Assembly: GCF_040954835.1 (NCBI RefSeq)
Contig: NC_090696.1
Coordinates: 53,970,222 to 54,034,221 of the forward strand
Direction: 5' to 3'
DNA from: Lepisosteus oculatus
Lineage: Eukaryota; Chordata; Actinopteri; Semionotiformes; Lepisosteidae
DNA: 64,000 nt
Shown: positions 10,664-22,524 of the stretch, piece by piece
Numbering within the stretch: the first letter of the stretch is position 1
Layout of the letters: the number at the start of each line of letters is the position of its first letter
Notes under the pieces: generated by a model
Database searches by the model: none
Told to the model about the DNA's origin: nothing
The model's input: only the letters and a program-made list of their open reading frames with translations
Program-made: the position numbers and the translations under genes

Positions 10664-11156
10664 TCTGGAAAAAAATTGTATTAAGGATGACATAAACTGT
10701 AAATTCAACATTGAGCTCCCTTTCAATTAACTTCATTTAAAAAAGCATTACTTTGTAGAGACCCTGTATTCTGTATCTCATGACATAAATAACCTTAGTA
10801 TCATAATGAAGCACATATGGAAAAATGTTTAAAAATTAAACTTGCTGCTACATTTAGTAAGAAGAGTGACAATTCCTAATACAAAACTTTAGAAAAGCCT
10901 AGCAAAATGCATTCAAGGAGCATTTTAAAGACAGAAAAAGTAAACTTCCTTTTTGGAAAAATGTATCAGAGTATCACTAGAGAATGTTCCTGTTAATTAG
11001 ATACAACATGAACATGTTATTATGGATGGGTCAATTAAATTTTAAAATTTCAGAGAAACTTTGTTTAGTAGGCAAACAACAATTCTCAATAACAAGACTT
11101 TTAACTCTTTGATATTCCATCCATTCTAACCATTTTTTCCAAATGAAATTTTTGGG

Positions 11157-11445
11157 GGAGCTGAAGCCTGTCCTAGCAAACAACAGGCACAAGGCAGGGT
11201 ACACCCTGAACGGGATGCCAATTAATCTAAAGATAGACAAAGACAAACACACACTCACAACAAGACAAATGATCACAGAAGCCAATTAACCTACCAATAT
11301 GTTTTTTCGACTGTAGGAGGAAACAGGAGCACCCAAAGGAAATTCACAAGAACACAGGAAGAACATACAAACTCCACACAGATAGCACCCCAGGTCCAAA
11401 ATTGAACTCAGGGCCCCAGCACTGTGAGACAGCAATGCTAACCAA
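11157..11445 (-). repeat. tRNA-derived SINE with LINE-type tail
   Basis: On the minus strand it begins with a degraded tRNA-like head (TTAGCATTGCTGTCTCACAG..), then the very common vertebrate segment with AGTTTGTATGTTCTTCCTGT and a cctcc..cagtc block. It ends with the ..CAGGCTTCAGCTCCCC tail. Sister copies lie at 33071-33345, 35470-35585 (tail only) and 38425-38697. It directly abuts the family B terminus at 11446. Confidence 0.75.
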
Positions 11446-13470
11446 TGTACAGATGCAGCCATTCAAAGTGTGCGGTACAGACACATACCGGAGGTAATTG
11501 GCTACGGCTTCGCGCATCGTGACGCAAGGTGATGCGGGGTACCGCGGTACATGATTGGTTGACTGACAGGGGCACTCGTGGTCCGTTGGTCTGTCGTAGA
11601 AAGACTTACAGTAAACGTCTTTGCTGTGCCCGTTGTAGATATTGAATTTTACCACTGAAGGGAAATCTTAGTAGCTGAGCATAAAAAGAATAGGAGCATA
11701 CTGTAAAGCGTGTGAAGGCCATAAACAATATTAATTTTGGAACATAAACATACAGTATATGGCTGGTCTTGGTACTTTAAAGAAAAAATACACACCAGTA
11801 TTCCATTTCTCCCTAAACATTTTAAGCATCGAAGTCTTTAACTAAAGAGATACCTTAGTCAACAAGCATACTTTTAGAATTTGATTAAAAGGGAATATAA
11901 TATGGAATCATGTATGTAACAAAATTAATAACGATATAATTATATTCATGTACCACAACACAAGAATAGTACACTCTGTACATTGTCTGTCGATAATGTT
12001 TCTGTAGTGCTTTTTCAGCAGCCGGCATGTGACCTTGCCGGTGGCGCTGTGTGTTAGGTTCTTGACTCCCATGTCACACGGTCTGTGATCGAATCCCCCT
12101 AAAACTATGACTCCTTTTTTAACAAACATTTCTTTGAAAAAATGTTTCCCTTGGTCAGAGATATAAATATATAATATATAAATAAATTAAATTTAACTAA
12201 CGTGAAATAGCGTGTGAAAAAGTGGTAGTTTTAAGCTTTTCTGCTAATATAATATGGAATCACGTATCTAAAGAATTTAATAACAATATGATTATATTTG
12301 TGTACTGCGACAGGGCTGTGTAGGGCTGTTTCGCCTCTCTCTTCATGCGACTGTACCAGGAAGAGGATTTCTTTCTATTCGAAACGTGTATTTTAAAAGT
12401 TTAAGAAGTAAAAACCTTACAGCGTACACAGATTTCGTTATATTTGTCTTATGCATAATAATGTTCACCGCTCTGTCCAGCAAATTAATAATAAACTTTA
12501 TTTTATATAGAGTTTTAAACGAATAAGTAATTAGATTGCTCATAAACCTAATCACTTGCTTTTTCTTTTTATTTAGGCTCAGATTTCAACTATAGATCGT
12601 ATTATTAATAACCATAATAACAACCAACCAACAAAAACAACCATATAAACATAATACCAACCACAAACATAGATAACGACCACAGTACAAAATCAAATAT
12701 ATCAAACCATTATACTCTCGCAAATTCATCCAATTATCATAACCCCGCCCCTTATGCAAAACCAAACCCTCTTCCCATCCCAGTTTATCCTCTTTATCAT
12801 AGACAAAATCCACCTCAATTTTCAACATAACGCATTACACAAAATCAATACCTCAACACTCCATACTCAACAACGATAATTCACAAACAGCCAGAACATG
12901 TAACTCCACATTCCCAAACAGACCTCATTTCCATAGCCCGCCCCTTATGCAAAACCAACATCCCTCCCCTGCTCTCTCTCCCCTGGCGTTTGAAATCGTT
13001 TTTATTTTCAAATAAATTTTAGCAAAGTCATGTATTTTAAAAATCTTAAGATTTTTATATTTATGTCTTTATTTAGTGGTTTCATTAGTGACAAAGGCTA
13101 GTGACCTTTGTTTCATTAGTGACAAAGGCTAAAAGGGCTTTTATGTAAACCATGTTTGCTATTAATTCATTCAGGGCTAAAGTATGTTCATTGTCTTCCA
13201 ATGAAAGAAAGGTTCCTTTTGCCGTGGTCAGGTTGAAATTAGAAGCTTGCCACGCCCGGACTGTTACACCAACGTATTAGCATGTTAAAGCGATTTCATT
13301 GAGGAGCCTCGCCTTTCTTAACTAGTACTGTACTTACTGGGTTTTTGAGGGGGGGGGAGGTGTCTTTCGCTGGAAATCTCGCCTGCTTCTACTTTGAAAA
13401 TACCTGTGAAACCGGTTTAATTCGTCACAGCCAGCACTCCTGCAGAGAGGGGGTTGTACTTGCAGTGTAT
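11446..13470 (-). repeat. Family B repeat, inverted copy
   Basis: It starts with the terminal motif GTACAGATGCAGCCATTC and runs through blocks that match, in reverse order and orientation, the copy at 18640-23395. Here 11640-11830 corresponds to 22740-22880, 12000-12150 to 19620-19740, 12525-12610 to 18910-19040, and 13380-13470 to 18640-18720. Homology stops at the phrase gggggttgtact near 13460. No transposase reading frame was recognised. The segment 12590-12990 is a low-complexity, A/C-rich stretch. Confidence 0.6.
12041..12120 (+). other. tRNA-like pol III module within family B
   Basis: The segment contains GTGGCGCTGTGTGTTAGG, which could serve as an A box, then a B-box-like TGTGATCGAATCCC, and ends in a run of six T, a pol III terminator. 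The same arrangement is found on the minus strand at about 19725-19642, and more loosely at 62385-62466. It does not fold obviously into a full tRNA, so it is more likely a decayed tRNA-derived promoter than a tRNA gene. Confidence 0.35.
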
Positions 13471-13624
13471 ACAGTAGATGTGAAAGCCAGAGCCGACCTC
13501 TACGCTGCCCATGTGTTATGCTCTTCCTTTAATGTCTAAGCCGGAACACATCATTATATCTGATTTTGTATTTCATAAAAAAAAATCGTTTGCCCAGCCC
13601 AAAAGTATTGTTGTTATTGTTTTT

Positions 13625-13690
13625 AACCTGTAAAGCGCTTTGAGGAGCCACCTTTAAAGGCGCCATATACAATAAAGTTCATTATTATTA
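13625..13690 (+). repeat. Short LINE/SINE 3' tail
   Basis: It contains CCTGTAAAGCGCTTTGAGGA and an AATAAAGTT(CATTATTATT) end. It matches 56690-56752 and the tail of the 10140-10510 repeat, so it is a 3'-end fragment of a retroposon. Confidence 0.6.
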
Positions 13691-13699
13691 CTATTGTTA

Positions 13700-13990
13700 A
13701 TTTGCTGGACAGAGAGGTGAACATTATTACACAGAAGACAAAGAAAGCGATTTACGTTGCATTGTGCATTGTGCTGCTGTAATACAGTTTTAAATAATTA
13801 AAAGTCTAAACAATATCAGGTTTATTTATGGGTTTTAAATAAAGGCAATTTAAACGCGATTTAAATCAATATAAATGTTTATATTGTTATGCCTAGGTGA
13901 CTATTCATTGTTATTAAAATGACTTAAATTCGAACATGTTGTGATATTTAGAAATATAAATTTGTTTGGTGCTAGTGAGGTTTTTTTCCC
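13700..13990 (+). repeat. Family B fragment, direct orientation
   Basis: 13715-13800 matches 19120-19200, and 13848-13985 matches 19455-19600, in the same order and orientation. The similarity ends where the T/C run begins at about 13980. Confidence 0.6.
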
Positions 13991-14132
13991 CCAACAACCT
14001 TCCAGAGGAGCTATAAATATTTTAAATAAATACACACAGTATTGCTCATAAGGTCTGCTATTTGAGGTCCAGTTATTAAGATGCATACATCTTATTTTAT
14101 CTCAGCTTTTCAGCTGAGATACACAGATCATA

Positions 14133-15762
14133 CAGTGCCTTGCGAAAGTATTCGGCCCCCTTGAACTTTTCAACCTTTTGCCACATTTCAGGCTTCAAAC
14201 ATAAAGATATAAATTTTTTATTTTATGTGAAGAATCACCAACAAGTGGGACACAATTGTGAAGTGGAACGAAATCTATTGGATTTTTGAAACTTTTTTAA
14301 CTAATAAAAAAATGAAAAGTGGGGCGTGCAAAATTATTCGGCCCCTTTACTTTCAGTGCAGCAAACTCACTCCAGAAGTTCAGCGAGGATCTCTGAATGA
14401 TCCAATGTTGTCCTAAATGACTGATGGTGATAAATAGAATCCACTTGTGTGTAATCAAGTCTCTGTATAAATGCACCTGCTCTGTGATAGTCTCAAGGTT
14501 CTGTTGAAAGCGCAGAGAGCATCATGAAGACCAAGGAACACACCAGGCAGGTCCGTAATACTGTTGTGGAGAAGTTTAAAGCCGGATTTGGATACAAAAA
14601 GATTTCCCAAGCTTCAAACATCCCAAGGAGGACTGTGCAAGCGATCATCTTGAAATGGAAGGAGTATCAGACCACTACAAATCTACCAAGACCTGGCCGT
14701 CCCTCTAAACTTTCAGCTCAGACAAGGAGAAGACTGATCAGAGATGCAGCCAAGAGGCCCATGATCACTCTGGATGAACTGCAGAGAACTACAGCTGAGG
14801 TGGGAGAGTCTGTCCATAGAACAACAATCAGTCTTACACTGCACAAATCTGGCCTTTATGGAAGAGTGGCAAGAAGAAAGCCATTTCTCAAAGATATCCA
14901 TAAAAAGTCTCGTCTAAAGTTTGCCACAAGCCACCTGGGAGACACCCCAAACATGTGGAAGAAGGTGCTCTGGTCAGATGAAACCAAAATCGAACTTTTT
15001 GGCCACAATGCAAAACGATATGTTTGGCGTAAAAGCAACACAGCTCATCACCCTCAACACACCATCCCCACTGTCAAACATGGTGGTGGCAGCATCATGG
15101 TTTGGGCCTGCTTTTCTTCAGCAGGGACAGGGAAGATGGTTAAAATTGAGGGGAAGATGGATGCAGCCAAATACAGGACCATTCTGGATGAAAACCTGTT
15201 GGAGTCTGCAAAAGACCTGAAACTGGGACGGAGATTTATCTTCCAACAAGACAATGATCCCAAACGTACAGCAAAATATACAAAGGAATGGTTCACAAAT
15301 AAACGTATCCAGGTGTTTGAATTGCCAAGTCAAAGTCCAGACCTGAATCCAATCGAGAATCTGTGGAAAGAGCTGAAAACTGCTGTTCACAAATGCTCTC
15401 CATCCAACCTCACTGAGCTCGAGCTGTTTTGCAAGGAAGAATGGGCAAGAATTTCAGTCTCTCGATGTGCAAAACTGATAGAGACATACCCCAAGCGACT
15501 TGCAGCTGTAATCGCAGCAAAAGGTGGCTCTACAAAGTATTAACGCAAGGGGGCCGAATAATTTTGCACGCCCCACTTTTCATTTTTTTATTAGTTAAAA
15601 AAGTTTCAAAAATCCAATAGATTTCGTTCCACTTCACAATTGTGTCCCACTTGTTGGTGATTCTTCACATAAAATAAAAAAATTATATCTTTATGTTTGA
15701 AGCCTGAAATGTGGCAAAAGGTTGAAAAGTTCAAGGGGGCCAAATACTTGCGCAAGGCACTG
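14133..15762 (+). mobile_element. Tc1-like DNA transposon, full length, copy 2
   Basis: The element is 1,630 bp, the same length as copy 1, with CAGTGCCTTGCGAAAGTATT terminal repeats. TA duplications lie at 14131-14132 and 15763-15764. The inverted repeats extend about 210 bp, to 14345 on the left and from about 15550 on the right. It inserted beside a small palindrome (ctcagcttttcagctgag). One intact transposase is encoded on the plus strand. Confidence 0.95.
14524..15543 (+). CDS. Tc1-like transposase, intact
   Basis: This 339-residue open frame is the same length as copy 1. It has the helix-turn-helix N-terminus, a GRPSKLS linker, and the catalytic triad D152, D243 and E278 with DD34E spacing. 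Its role is cut-and-paste transposition at TA sites. Compared with copy 1 it has H248R (DPKRT instead of DPKHT), S252Y, W267L (FELPSQSPD), R291C and a few N-terminal changes (F33I, S36R, A52T). The H248R and W267L changes fall at positions nearly invariant in Tc1 enzymes as I know them, so this copy may be weaker or dead despite its open frame. It is a stand-alone transposon gene with no host context. Confidence 0.93.
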   Translation: MKTKEHTRQVRNTVVEKFKAGFGYKKISQASNIPRRTVQAIILKWKEYQTTTNLPRPGRPSKLSAQTRRRLIRDAAKRPMITLDELQRTTAEVGESVHRTTISLTLHKSGLYGRVARRKPFLKDIHKKSRLKFATSHLGDTPNMWKKVLWSDETKIELFGHNAKRYVWRKSNTAHHPQHTIPTVKHGGGSIMVWACFSSAGTGKMVKIEGKMDAAKYRTILDENLLESAKDLKLGRRFIFQQDNDPKRTAKYTKEWFTNKRIQVFELPSQSPDLNPIENLWKELKTAVHKCSPSNLTELELFCKEEWARISVSRCAKLIETYPKRLAAVIAAKGGSTKY

Positions 15763-15764
15763 TA

Positions 15765-16693
15765 CATAAACAATGCTGTAAAAAAATGTCTCATCAAGTA
15801 TTTAATCATTAGGTATAACAGTTTCCCTTTAGTCCTCTGAAAACACCACCTTCTACCTTGTGAATACCAGTACCTCCTAATTGTCTAAAGGCTTTATTTA
15901 AAAATTTTTAAAAAAACTGATGTGCTGAAACAGTAATTAAACACGCTCTGCAGAAAAGGGGATGGTTGTTAGGTCAGCTTCAGTTTTACACGTACAGTAC
16001 ACATTTGATTTCATTAAAATTATGAGGTACCCTGTATCTGCAGGACTCAAGAGGCTCTCAGTCATGTCACTTTGCAGTTGATGTCTCCTAGAGGTTCCTA
16101 GATTCTTATTGTAAATAAAAGGAACAGCATACAGTCGGACTTTTTCAAAAACGGGGAACAAATTTCAACATCCGACTGCACCTTTCACCTTTGGTCCCTG
16201 GATCATTGCTTTTAACCATTTACACAAGGTGTTTACTGTAAAGCACTTTCACAGCTCAACATAAATTGACCTTCTGGGGCACAGGCTTTAAAGGAGCGTT
16301 TTAAAAAAAAAACAGACCTTGCCTTTCCTGTTATAAGCTATTCTTTTAGCATATGACAAGCATGCCCTTATTATGGCGATATCCTCCTAAACATTGGAGA
16401 AATAACTCTAGAAGTTCAATTAAAACAGAAATGCTTCAAATCACTTGGGATACAACAAAAAAGTTGTGTATTATAAAGTGTGTTAAAAATGTAGCTAGTT
16501 TGTTTTCATACCTTAGATTATAATAAAACCTCACCATTTAACACCAACAGGTGTTTTCTTGAAGTCTGCTAGCTTCAAAGTTTATGGTTTGGCTTTTGTG
16601 TATAATGATAGTGAACTGCATTGGAAAACTTAAAATCTCTCGCATTAAATTGGCTATGTAAGAAAACCGGTTCAGGGACGCCAAATATGTAAT
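15765..16693. other. No recognisable gene
   Basis: This is A/T-rich, non-coding sequence between the Tc1 and the family A repeat. An open frame of 74 codons on the minus strand (16161-15937) has no recognisable features. Confidence 0.4.
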
Positions 16694-18063
16694 CATAGTG
16701 GCTCTCTGAAGGCACCAGTTCTGTAGGGTTTGGGCATTTACTGTGACAATTATTAATTGTAGCAGTAAATCACAAAGTTGATTCTTTTGATGGCTTTAGA
16801 ATCCAACCATGCGACATAACTCAAACAATGCACACACACAGGTACTAATACACGAGGATACATTTATTAATACATAGAATATGCATGTAAACCTAACAGA
16901 TCTTATCGAGAGGGTTATCAGAATAAAAAAGATATATATTCAGTCAGTTACAAAGAGTTACACATCAAGAGGACATACGTTCAGTATATCATTCATTAAG
17001 ACCGTTTCGTAAATGAACTTGGTTATAACTTCTACATTAGATACTCAAAACAAGTACATAACTCTTAGGAATTAAATTGACATCAACTGGTTGGGATGAC
17101 AATTGAATTATCGAGCTGTAATGCATTGAAGTTGAATACTCATCCAATCTCTGGGGATTCAGATCTCCTGCGGGCACAAAGAAACGGTTGCAGGCTGTTG
17201 CTGTCCAATCCGCGCTCTCTGGCTCGGTGCCAGGCTGTGCTGTGCGGCTTGCGACGGTGCGCTGCTGATGCTCACTGTTGGCTTTAACTAGCAAAGTTTG
17301 TGCACAGGAGAAAAGATGACTGTGGGTCCCAGCAAGTCAGGAAGAGGACCGGTTCGTTCCTGATGAAGAGCTAGTTCTGAATAGTGATTCAGCTGTCCAC
17401 AGTTCCGACCTGTTAACGAGGCCTGCTGCTGGTTACTCTCTGGCAACCTCCACTTTAGACTCTTTGAACAAAGGAAAGTTCTGGCACTCGGACACACTGG
17501 CCGTTCCGTGGTTGTCCGGGCTGAGTCTCAGGATGGTCAGGAGGCGCGCTGCGAGAATGTCCTGCCCTTGGGAGCCTTCTGCTCCTGGGCCGTCCTGCCC
17601 TGGAATTGTCTCGCACTCCTGGAATTCTCCTTAGAATTCTCTTTAGAATAGTCTTTAGAATTTGTCTTGGAGCTCTGTGTTGCCTGTTTTTACCTGGAGG
17701 AACTTCAGCTCATTGAGTTCCATGGGCATCAGAGTCCCACGTGGGTTACTCGGCCCTACCAGTTCCTGATTGGTTGATCAAGGTGAGATATGAGTCACTT
17801 ACTCCTGACACTTAGTAATGCAGTCCAGATGTCCAACTGGCACTCCCTAGACAGATAGGCACCAATGGATGACCATTGATCATGATAGCCAGGCTTAGCT
17901 AAGTGCATCCCCCTTTGGGAGCTGTCCTTATCAGGAACCTTAAATCAACCTGCATGAATAGTCTTTCTGTGGCTGCACCACAGAGATGAACAGAGAAATG
18001 GGGCCTCATTTGGGAAGCTCAGAAAAACTTAATTATGCCTTATTAATAAGCCTCGCCGCTACA
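16694..18063 (+). repeat. LTR-like repeat (family A), copy 2
   Basis: It is about 1.37 kb, begins near CATAGTGGCTCTC (degraded TGTAGTGTGCTCTC) and ends CCTCGCCGCTACA. It lacks the Tc1 insertion of copy 1, giving an intact site near 17030 (GAACTTGGTTATAACTTC). It looks like a solo LTR, but the flanks give no target duplication. Its open frames are shadows of the other copies and carry no known motif. Confidence 0.6.
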
Positions 18064-18639
18064 GCTACAACTGCAAGAATTCAACCAGATATTCTTACTT
18101 GTAAAATGTCTACTGTTGCATTGCAGTTAGTTAATGTAGTTAGTCCATAGTCAGCAATCTAAACTTTATTGTTAAGCTTTAATGATTGATGTTGTCCCAG
18201 TAACCTTTAGAAATACTATAGTACTTCACAAATGCTTTGTGTGTTTGGAAATCTTTTGAGTAAAAGCCTTATAAAAATAGGTTTAGTTTTCACAGGACAT
18301 CACAAAGAAATAGGATGGTATAATTCTTATAATTGCTTAGTGATTGTATTTGGAAGATTATGGACTAAACAGACTTCAGGGATGCCAGTGGATCATTGTG
18401 CTATTTGGAATTAATCCAAAAATCAAGTGACCTCTTTGTAGTATCTTTAGTATTATTTATTTAGTATTATTAAAGAATAGATTTATTAAAGTCGTGCGAT
18501 GTGTAAGCGGGATATGGAAAATAATGTAAAATAAAGTTTTTTATTATTGTTATAGAGAAACATGATCAGATTTTCCCTGGTTCAGAAAAAAGACGATTAA
18601 AATCTGTAATCTTTCCACTTGTATGTCATCGGACATTAA
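18064..18639. other. No recognisable gene
   Basis: A/T-rich sequence with short open frames only. The segment right of 18640 begins to match family B. Confidence 0.4.
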
Positions 18640-19641
18640 CGAGTACAACCCCCTCTCTGCCGGAGTGCTGGCTGTGACGAATTAAACCGGTTTCACAGGT
18701 ATTTTCAAAGTAGGAAGTACAGTGTTAACTGGTAGCTAGGCTCCTCAATGAAATCGCTTTAATATGCTAATGCATTGGTGTAACAGTCCAGGAGTGGCAA
18801 GCTTCCAATGTCAACTTGACTCGATTGGAAGACAATGAACGTATTTTAGCCCTAAATGAATTAATAGCAACCATGGTTTACATAAAAGACATTTTTCCAA
18901 GAAAGTTTATAATAATACGATCTATAATTGAAATCTGAGCCTAAATATAAAGGAAAAGCATTTTCATAGAGCAATCACGCTGTGTTTATGTAGCGATTAG
19001 GTTTATGAGCAATCTAATTACCTATTCGCTTAAAACGCTATATAAAATAAAGTTTATTTAGAGATGAATGATAAGTGTCGCAGTTTAAATAATTTTCGTA
19101 GGAGGGCTTGGACAGATTCCAAGTGCATTTTTGCAATTTACGTTGCATTGTCCAATGTGCTGTTGTAATACAGTTTAGAATACAGTTAGTCTAAACTTTA
19201 TCAGCTTTATTAATGGGTTGCAGTTTAGAAAAAGTCAAAAACCACACTCAAAATGCAATTTAGAGCTTTCTGGCAAGAGGAGACACCCAAATTATAATGT
19301 AACATGCCACTGTTTGTGCATGAACAAAGTTATACTGCAATTTTCCTTAGATACGCGATTAAAAAAACATTTTTTTTGAATCCCCGGCGGAACACATTCC
19401 ATAAGAATCAGCGCTTTTATACAGTATATCACCTTTAAACACATATATTTAAACACGTGTTTACGATTCAAATCAATATAAATGTTTATTTTGTAATGCA
19501 TAGATGACTATTCATTGTTATTAAAAAGACTTAAATTCGATCATGTTGTGATATTTAGAAATATAAATTTGTTTGGTGCAAGTGAGGTTTTATTTAATCT
19601 CTGACCAAGGGAAACGTTTCATTTTTTCAAAGAAATGTTTG

Positions 19642-19725
19642 TTAAAAAATAAAGTCATACTTCCATGGGATTCAATCACAGACCATGTGACATGGGAGTC
19701 AGGAAACTAACACACAGCGCCACCA
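19642..19725 (-). other. tRNA-like module within family B, second copy
   Basis: On the minus strand it reads GTGGCGCTGTGTGTTAGTTT, then CTGTGATTGAATCCC, with a T-rich end. It aligns with the module at 12041-12120. It is more decayed: the B-box-like core has ATTGAATCC in place of ATCGAATCC, and the T run is interrupted. Confidence 0.3.
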
Positions 19726-20310
19726 GATTTGATAACGCTATAAAAACGCTATAAAATAATGTGACTAGGCACAGAACAAGTTTACAGCACAGTACAATAA
19801 TAAATGCTGACCATGACTTTAGAAGCATAAATTACCTTACACTCAATTTAAACACAAGCTGTCTTTAGCCCTCTAAGCTGGTTCATACAGAAATGTAGAG
19901 ATCCAGGCTCAGAACACACAGCTTCATTAGCGAATACATATGCAGGACAACTAGAGAAGACGTTTTACAGAGGATGGATTTTTAGAAACATCCCGTCAGT
20001 GACATCACTGAAGTCAACTCCTAGGTACTGCAACTGTCGTGTGGATAGTTTCACAAGAATCAGACAAAGGTTTAAGCATCGCTTGTTCTAGATAAAACTG
20101 CAAAAAAAAAACAACAACCCATAATGCGGCTCTGTTTGCCCAAATCATATATTCACAACGTGAAATTAGAAAATAAGATTACATAACCAAAATCCGCAAT
20201 ATGGAAACAGAACCTGTGTAATTGTTGATAGATGATGTACTCGTAACATTTTTACAAGACGGACTACAACATTTAAAAAATGACTTGTACTTGTATGTAC
20301 TTGATATCTA

Positions 20311-22524
20311 CCGGGGTAAAGTTAGCTCGAAGTTCGAAAACGATTTTGGCACGCCTGTAGCGCTTTCACGAAACCTCTTAGAGTTGCGAGAATGCTTGTT
20401 TTGTGTATAAAATACATTGTGGATGCTTTCTCAGCCTTTACTTTTTCGTTTTTATGACATTTTTTTGACCAAGCACGCATATTCTTTTGTCCATATCTTC
20501 GCAATGGAAGCACAGAACGCCGTCAAACCAAATGCATTTTAAAGACCACGACTTGTGGATATTTCCACACTCTTTACATCAAACTATCAGTGAGCTAATT
20601 ATCTTTTTTTAAACCTCCGGTTTTTCATCGATGCGTAATTACGCACGAACTGGAACCCGGGGGACCGCTGTGTGCACACGTTCACAACGCGAGAAATACT
20701 GTTCAATACGGCTTCGTGCGAAAAACCCGTATATGACCATAGGAAGCAGAACAGCGCAGTCTCCCATTACCCAGACTGTAAGCACGGGAATAAAGCTTTG
20801 TTTGATTTCTGAAACCCTTCCTTTACGCCCTGTTTTCATTCAGGTAAGGGTCAACTATATTGAAAATACTACTGACAGCAGGAAGATTAAAATATTCTTT
20901 ACTCAGCAGCTTATTAAAAACAGCTCCCATGATGTTCAAACCGATTTTTTACACAGAACACTGACACAGCTTTGCATTCTGAATCTCTTTTTCTCATGCT
21001 TTTATTTAATATGGCACAATGCACTGGGATAGGGGTATTCTGTTCACAAACCAATAGCATTTAAACCACAGCACCCACAATGCTGCAAGTGTTTTGCACA
21101 CTAAGCAGGTCCTCTGACTTTTCCCAGCTTTGTTTTGGGTTGTGGAACCTTTCTTTATATTTTTTAGGATTTTCTGAAGATAACACTACAGGTAATACAC
21201 TGGGATAGGTGGGTCGTCTTCATGGCTCAATAGCATTTCAAATACAGCACCCACACTGCTGAAACCAAGTGTTTTACACACCAGACAGGCCCCCTAACTT
21301 TATATAACCTTGCTGTGGCTGTGGCCCCTTTCTTTAATTTTTTATGATTTTTTGAAGATAACACTACAGGTAATACACTGGGACGGGTGGGTCGTCTTCA
21401 TGGCTCAATAGCATTTCAAATACAGCACCCACACTGCTGAAACCAAGTGTTTTACACACCAGACAGGCCCCCTAACTTTATATAACCTTGCTGTGGCTGT
21501 GGCCCCTTTCTTTAATTTTTTATGATTTTTTGAAGATAACACTACAGGTAATACACTGGGACAGGTGGGTCATCTTCATGGCTCAATAGCATTTCAAATA
21601 CAGCACCCACACTGCTGAAACCAAGTGTTTTACACACCAGACAGGCCCCCTGTAGTGTTCAGAAAATCATAAAAAAATAAAGGTTCCATAACCCAAAACA
21701 AAGCTGGGAATAGTCAGATGACCTGCTTAGTGTGCAAAACACTTACCTGCAGCATTGTGGGTGCTGTGGTTTAAATGCTATTGGTTTGTGAACAGAATAC
21801 CCCCATCCCAGTGCATTGTGCCACATTAAATAAAAGCAAGAGAAAAAGAGATTCAGAACACAAAGCTGTGTCAGTGTTCTGTGTAAAAAATCGGTTTGAA
21901 CATCATGGGAGCTGTTTTTAATAAGCTGCTGAGTAAAGAATATTTTAATCTTCCTGCTGTCAGTAGTATTTTCAATATAGTTGACCCTTACCTGAATGAA
22001 AACAGGACGTAAAGGAAGGGTTTCAGAAATCAAACAAAGCTTTATTCCCGTGCTTACAGTCTGGGTAATTGGAGACCGCGCTGTTCTGCTTCCTATGGTC
22101 ATATACGGGTTTTTCGCATGAAGCCGTATTGAACAGTATTTCTCGCTTTGTGAACGTGTGCACACAGCGGTCCCCCGGGTTCCAGTTCGTGCGTAATTAC
22201 GCATCGATGAAAAACCGGAGGTTTAAAAAAAGATAATTAGCTCACCGATAGATTGATGTAAAGGCTGTGGAAATATCCACAAGTCGTGGTCTTTAAAATG
22301 CTTTTGGTTTGAAGGCGTTCTGTGCTTCCATTGCGGAGATATGGACAAAAGCATATTCGTGCTTGGTCAAAAAAATGTCATAAAAACGAAAAAGTAAAGG
22401 CTGAGAAATCATCCACAATGTATTTTATACACAAAGCAAGTGTTTTTGTAACTCTAAGAGATTTCGTGAAAGCGCTACAGGCGTGCCAAAATCGTTTTCG
22501 AACTTCAAGCTAACTTTACCCCGG
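20311..22524. mobile_element. 2.2-kb foldback (long inverted repeat) element
   Basis: The left arm begins CCGGGGTAAAGTTAGCT and the right arm ends AGCTAACTTTACCCCGG, with TA on both sides (20309-20310 and 22525-22526). The arms run about 20311-21190 and 21653-22524 and look roughly 90 percent identical by eye. The centre holds tandem 178-bp repeats. Both arms keep open frames (20631-21032 plus and 22204-21743 minus; 20513-20322 minus and 22322-22513 plus), with several residue changes between arms and no known motif. TA flanks and perfect outer ends suggest a non-autonomous DNA transposon, possibly of the Tc1/mariner superfamily; that assignment is inference. Confidence 0.75.
21179..21655 (+). 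repeat. 178-bp tandem repeat, about 2.7 copies
   Basis: The phrase GATAACACTACAGGTAATAC starts at 21179, 21357 and 21535, giving a period of exactly 178 bp. Copies two and three are almost identical; the third breaks off after CAGACAGGCCCCCTG at about 21655. The array sits at the centre of the foldback element and separates its arms. Confidence 0.9.

Noticed and set aside
12590..12990. CA/AAC-rich stretch resembling an organelle DNA insert.
   Set aside because: No mitochondrial gene phrase was recognised; it lies inside a family B copy and is low in complexity.
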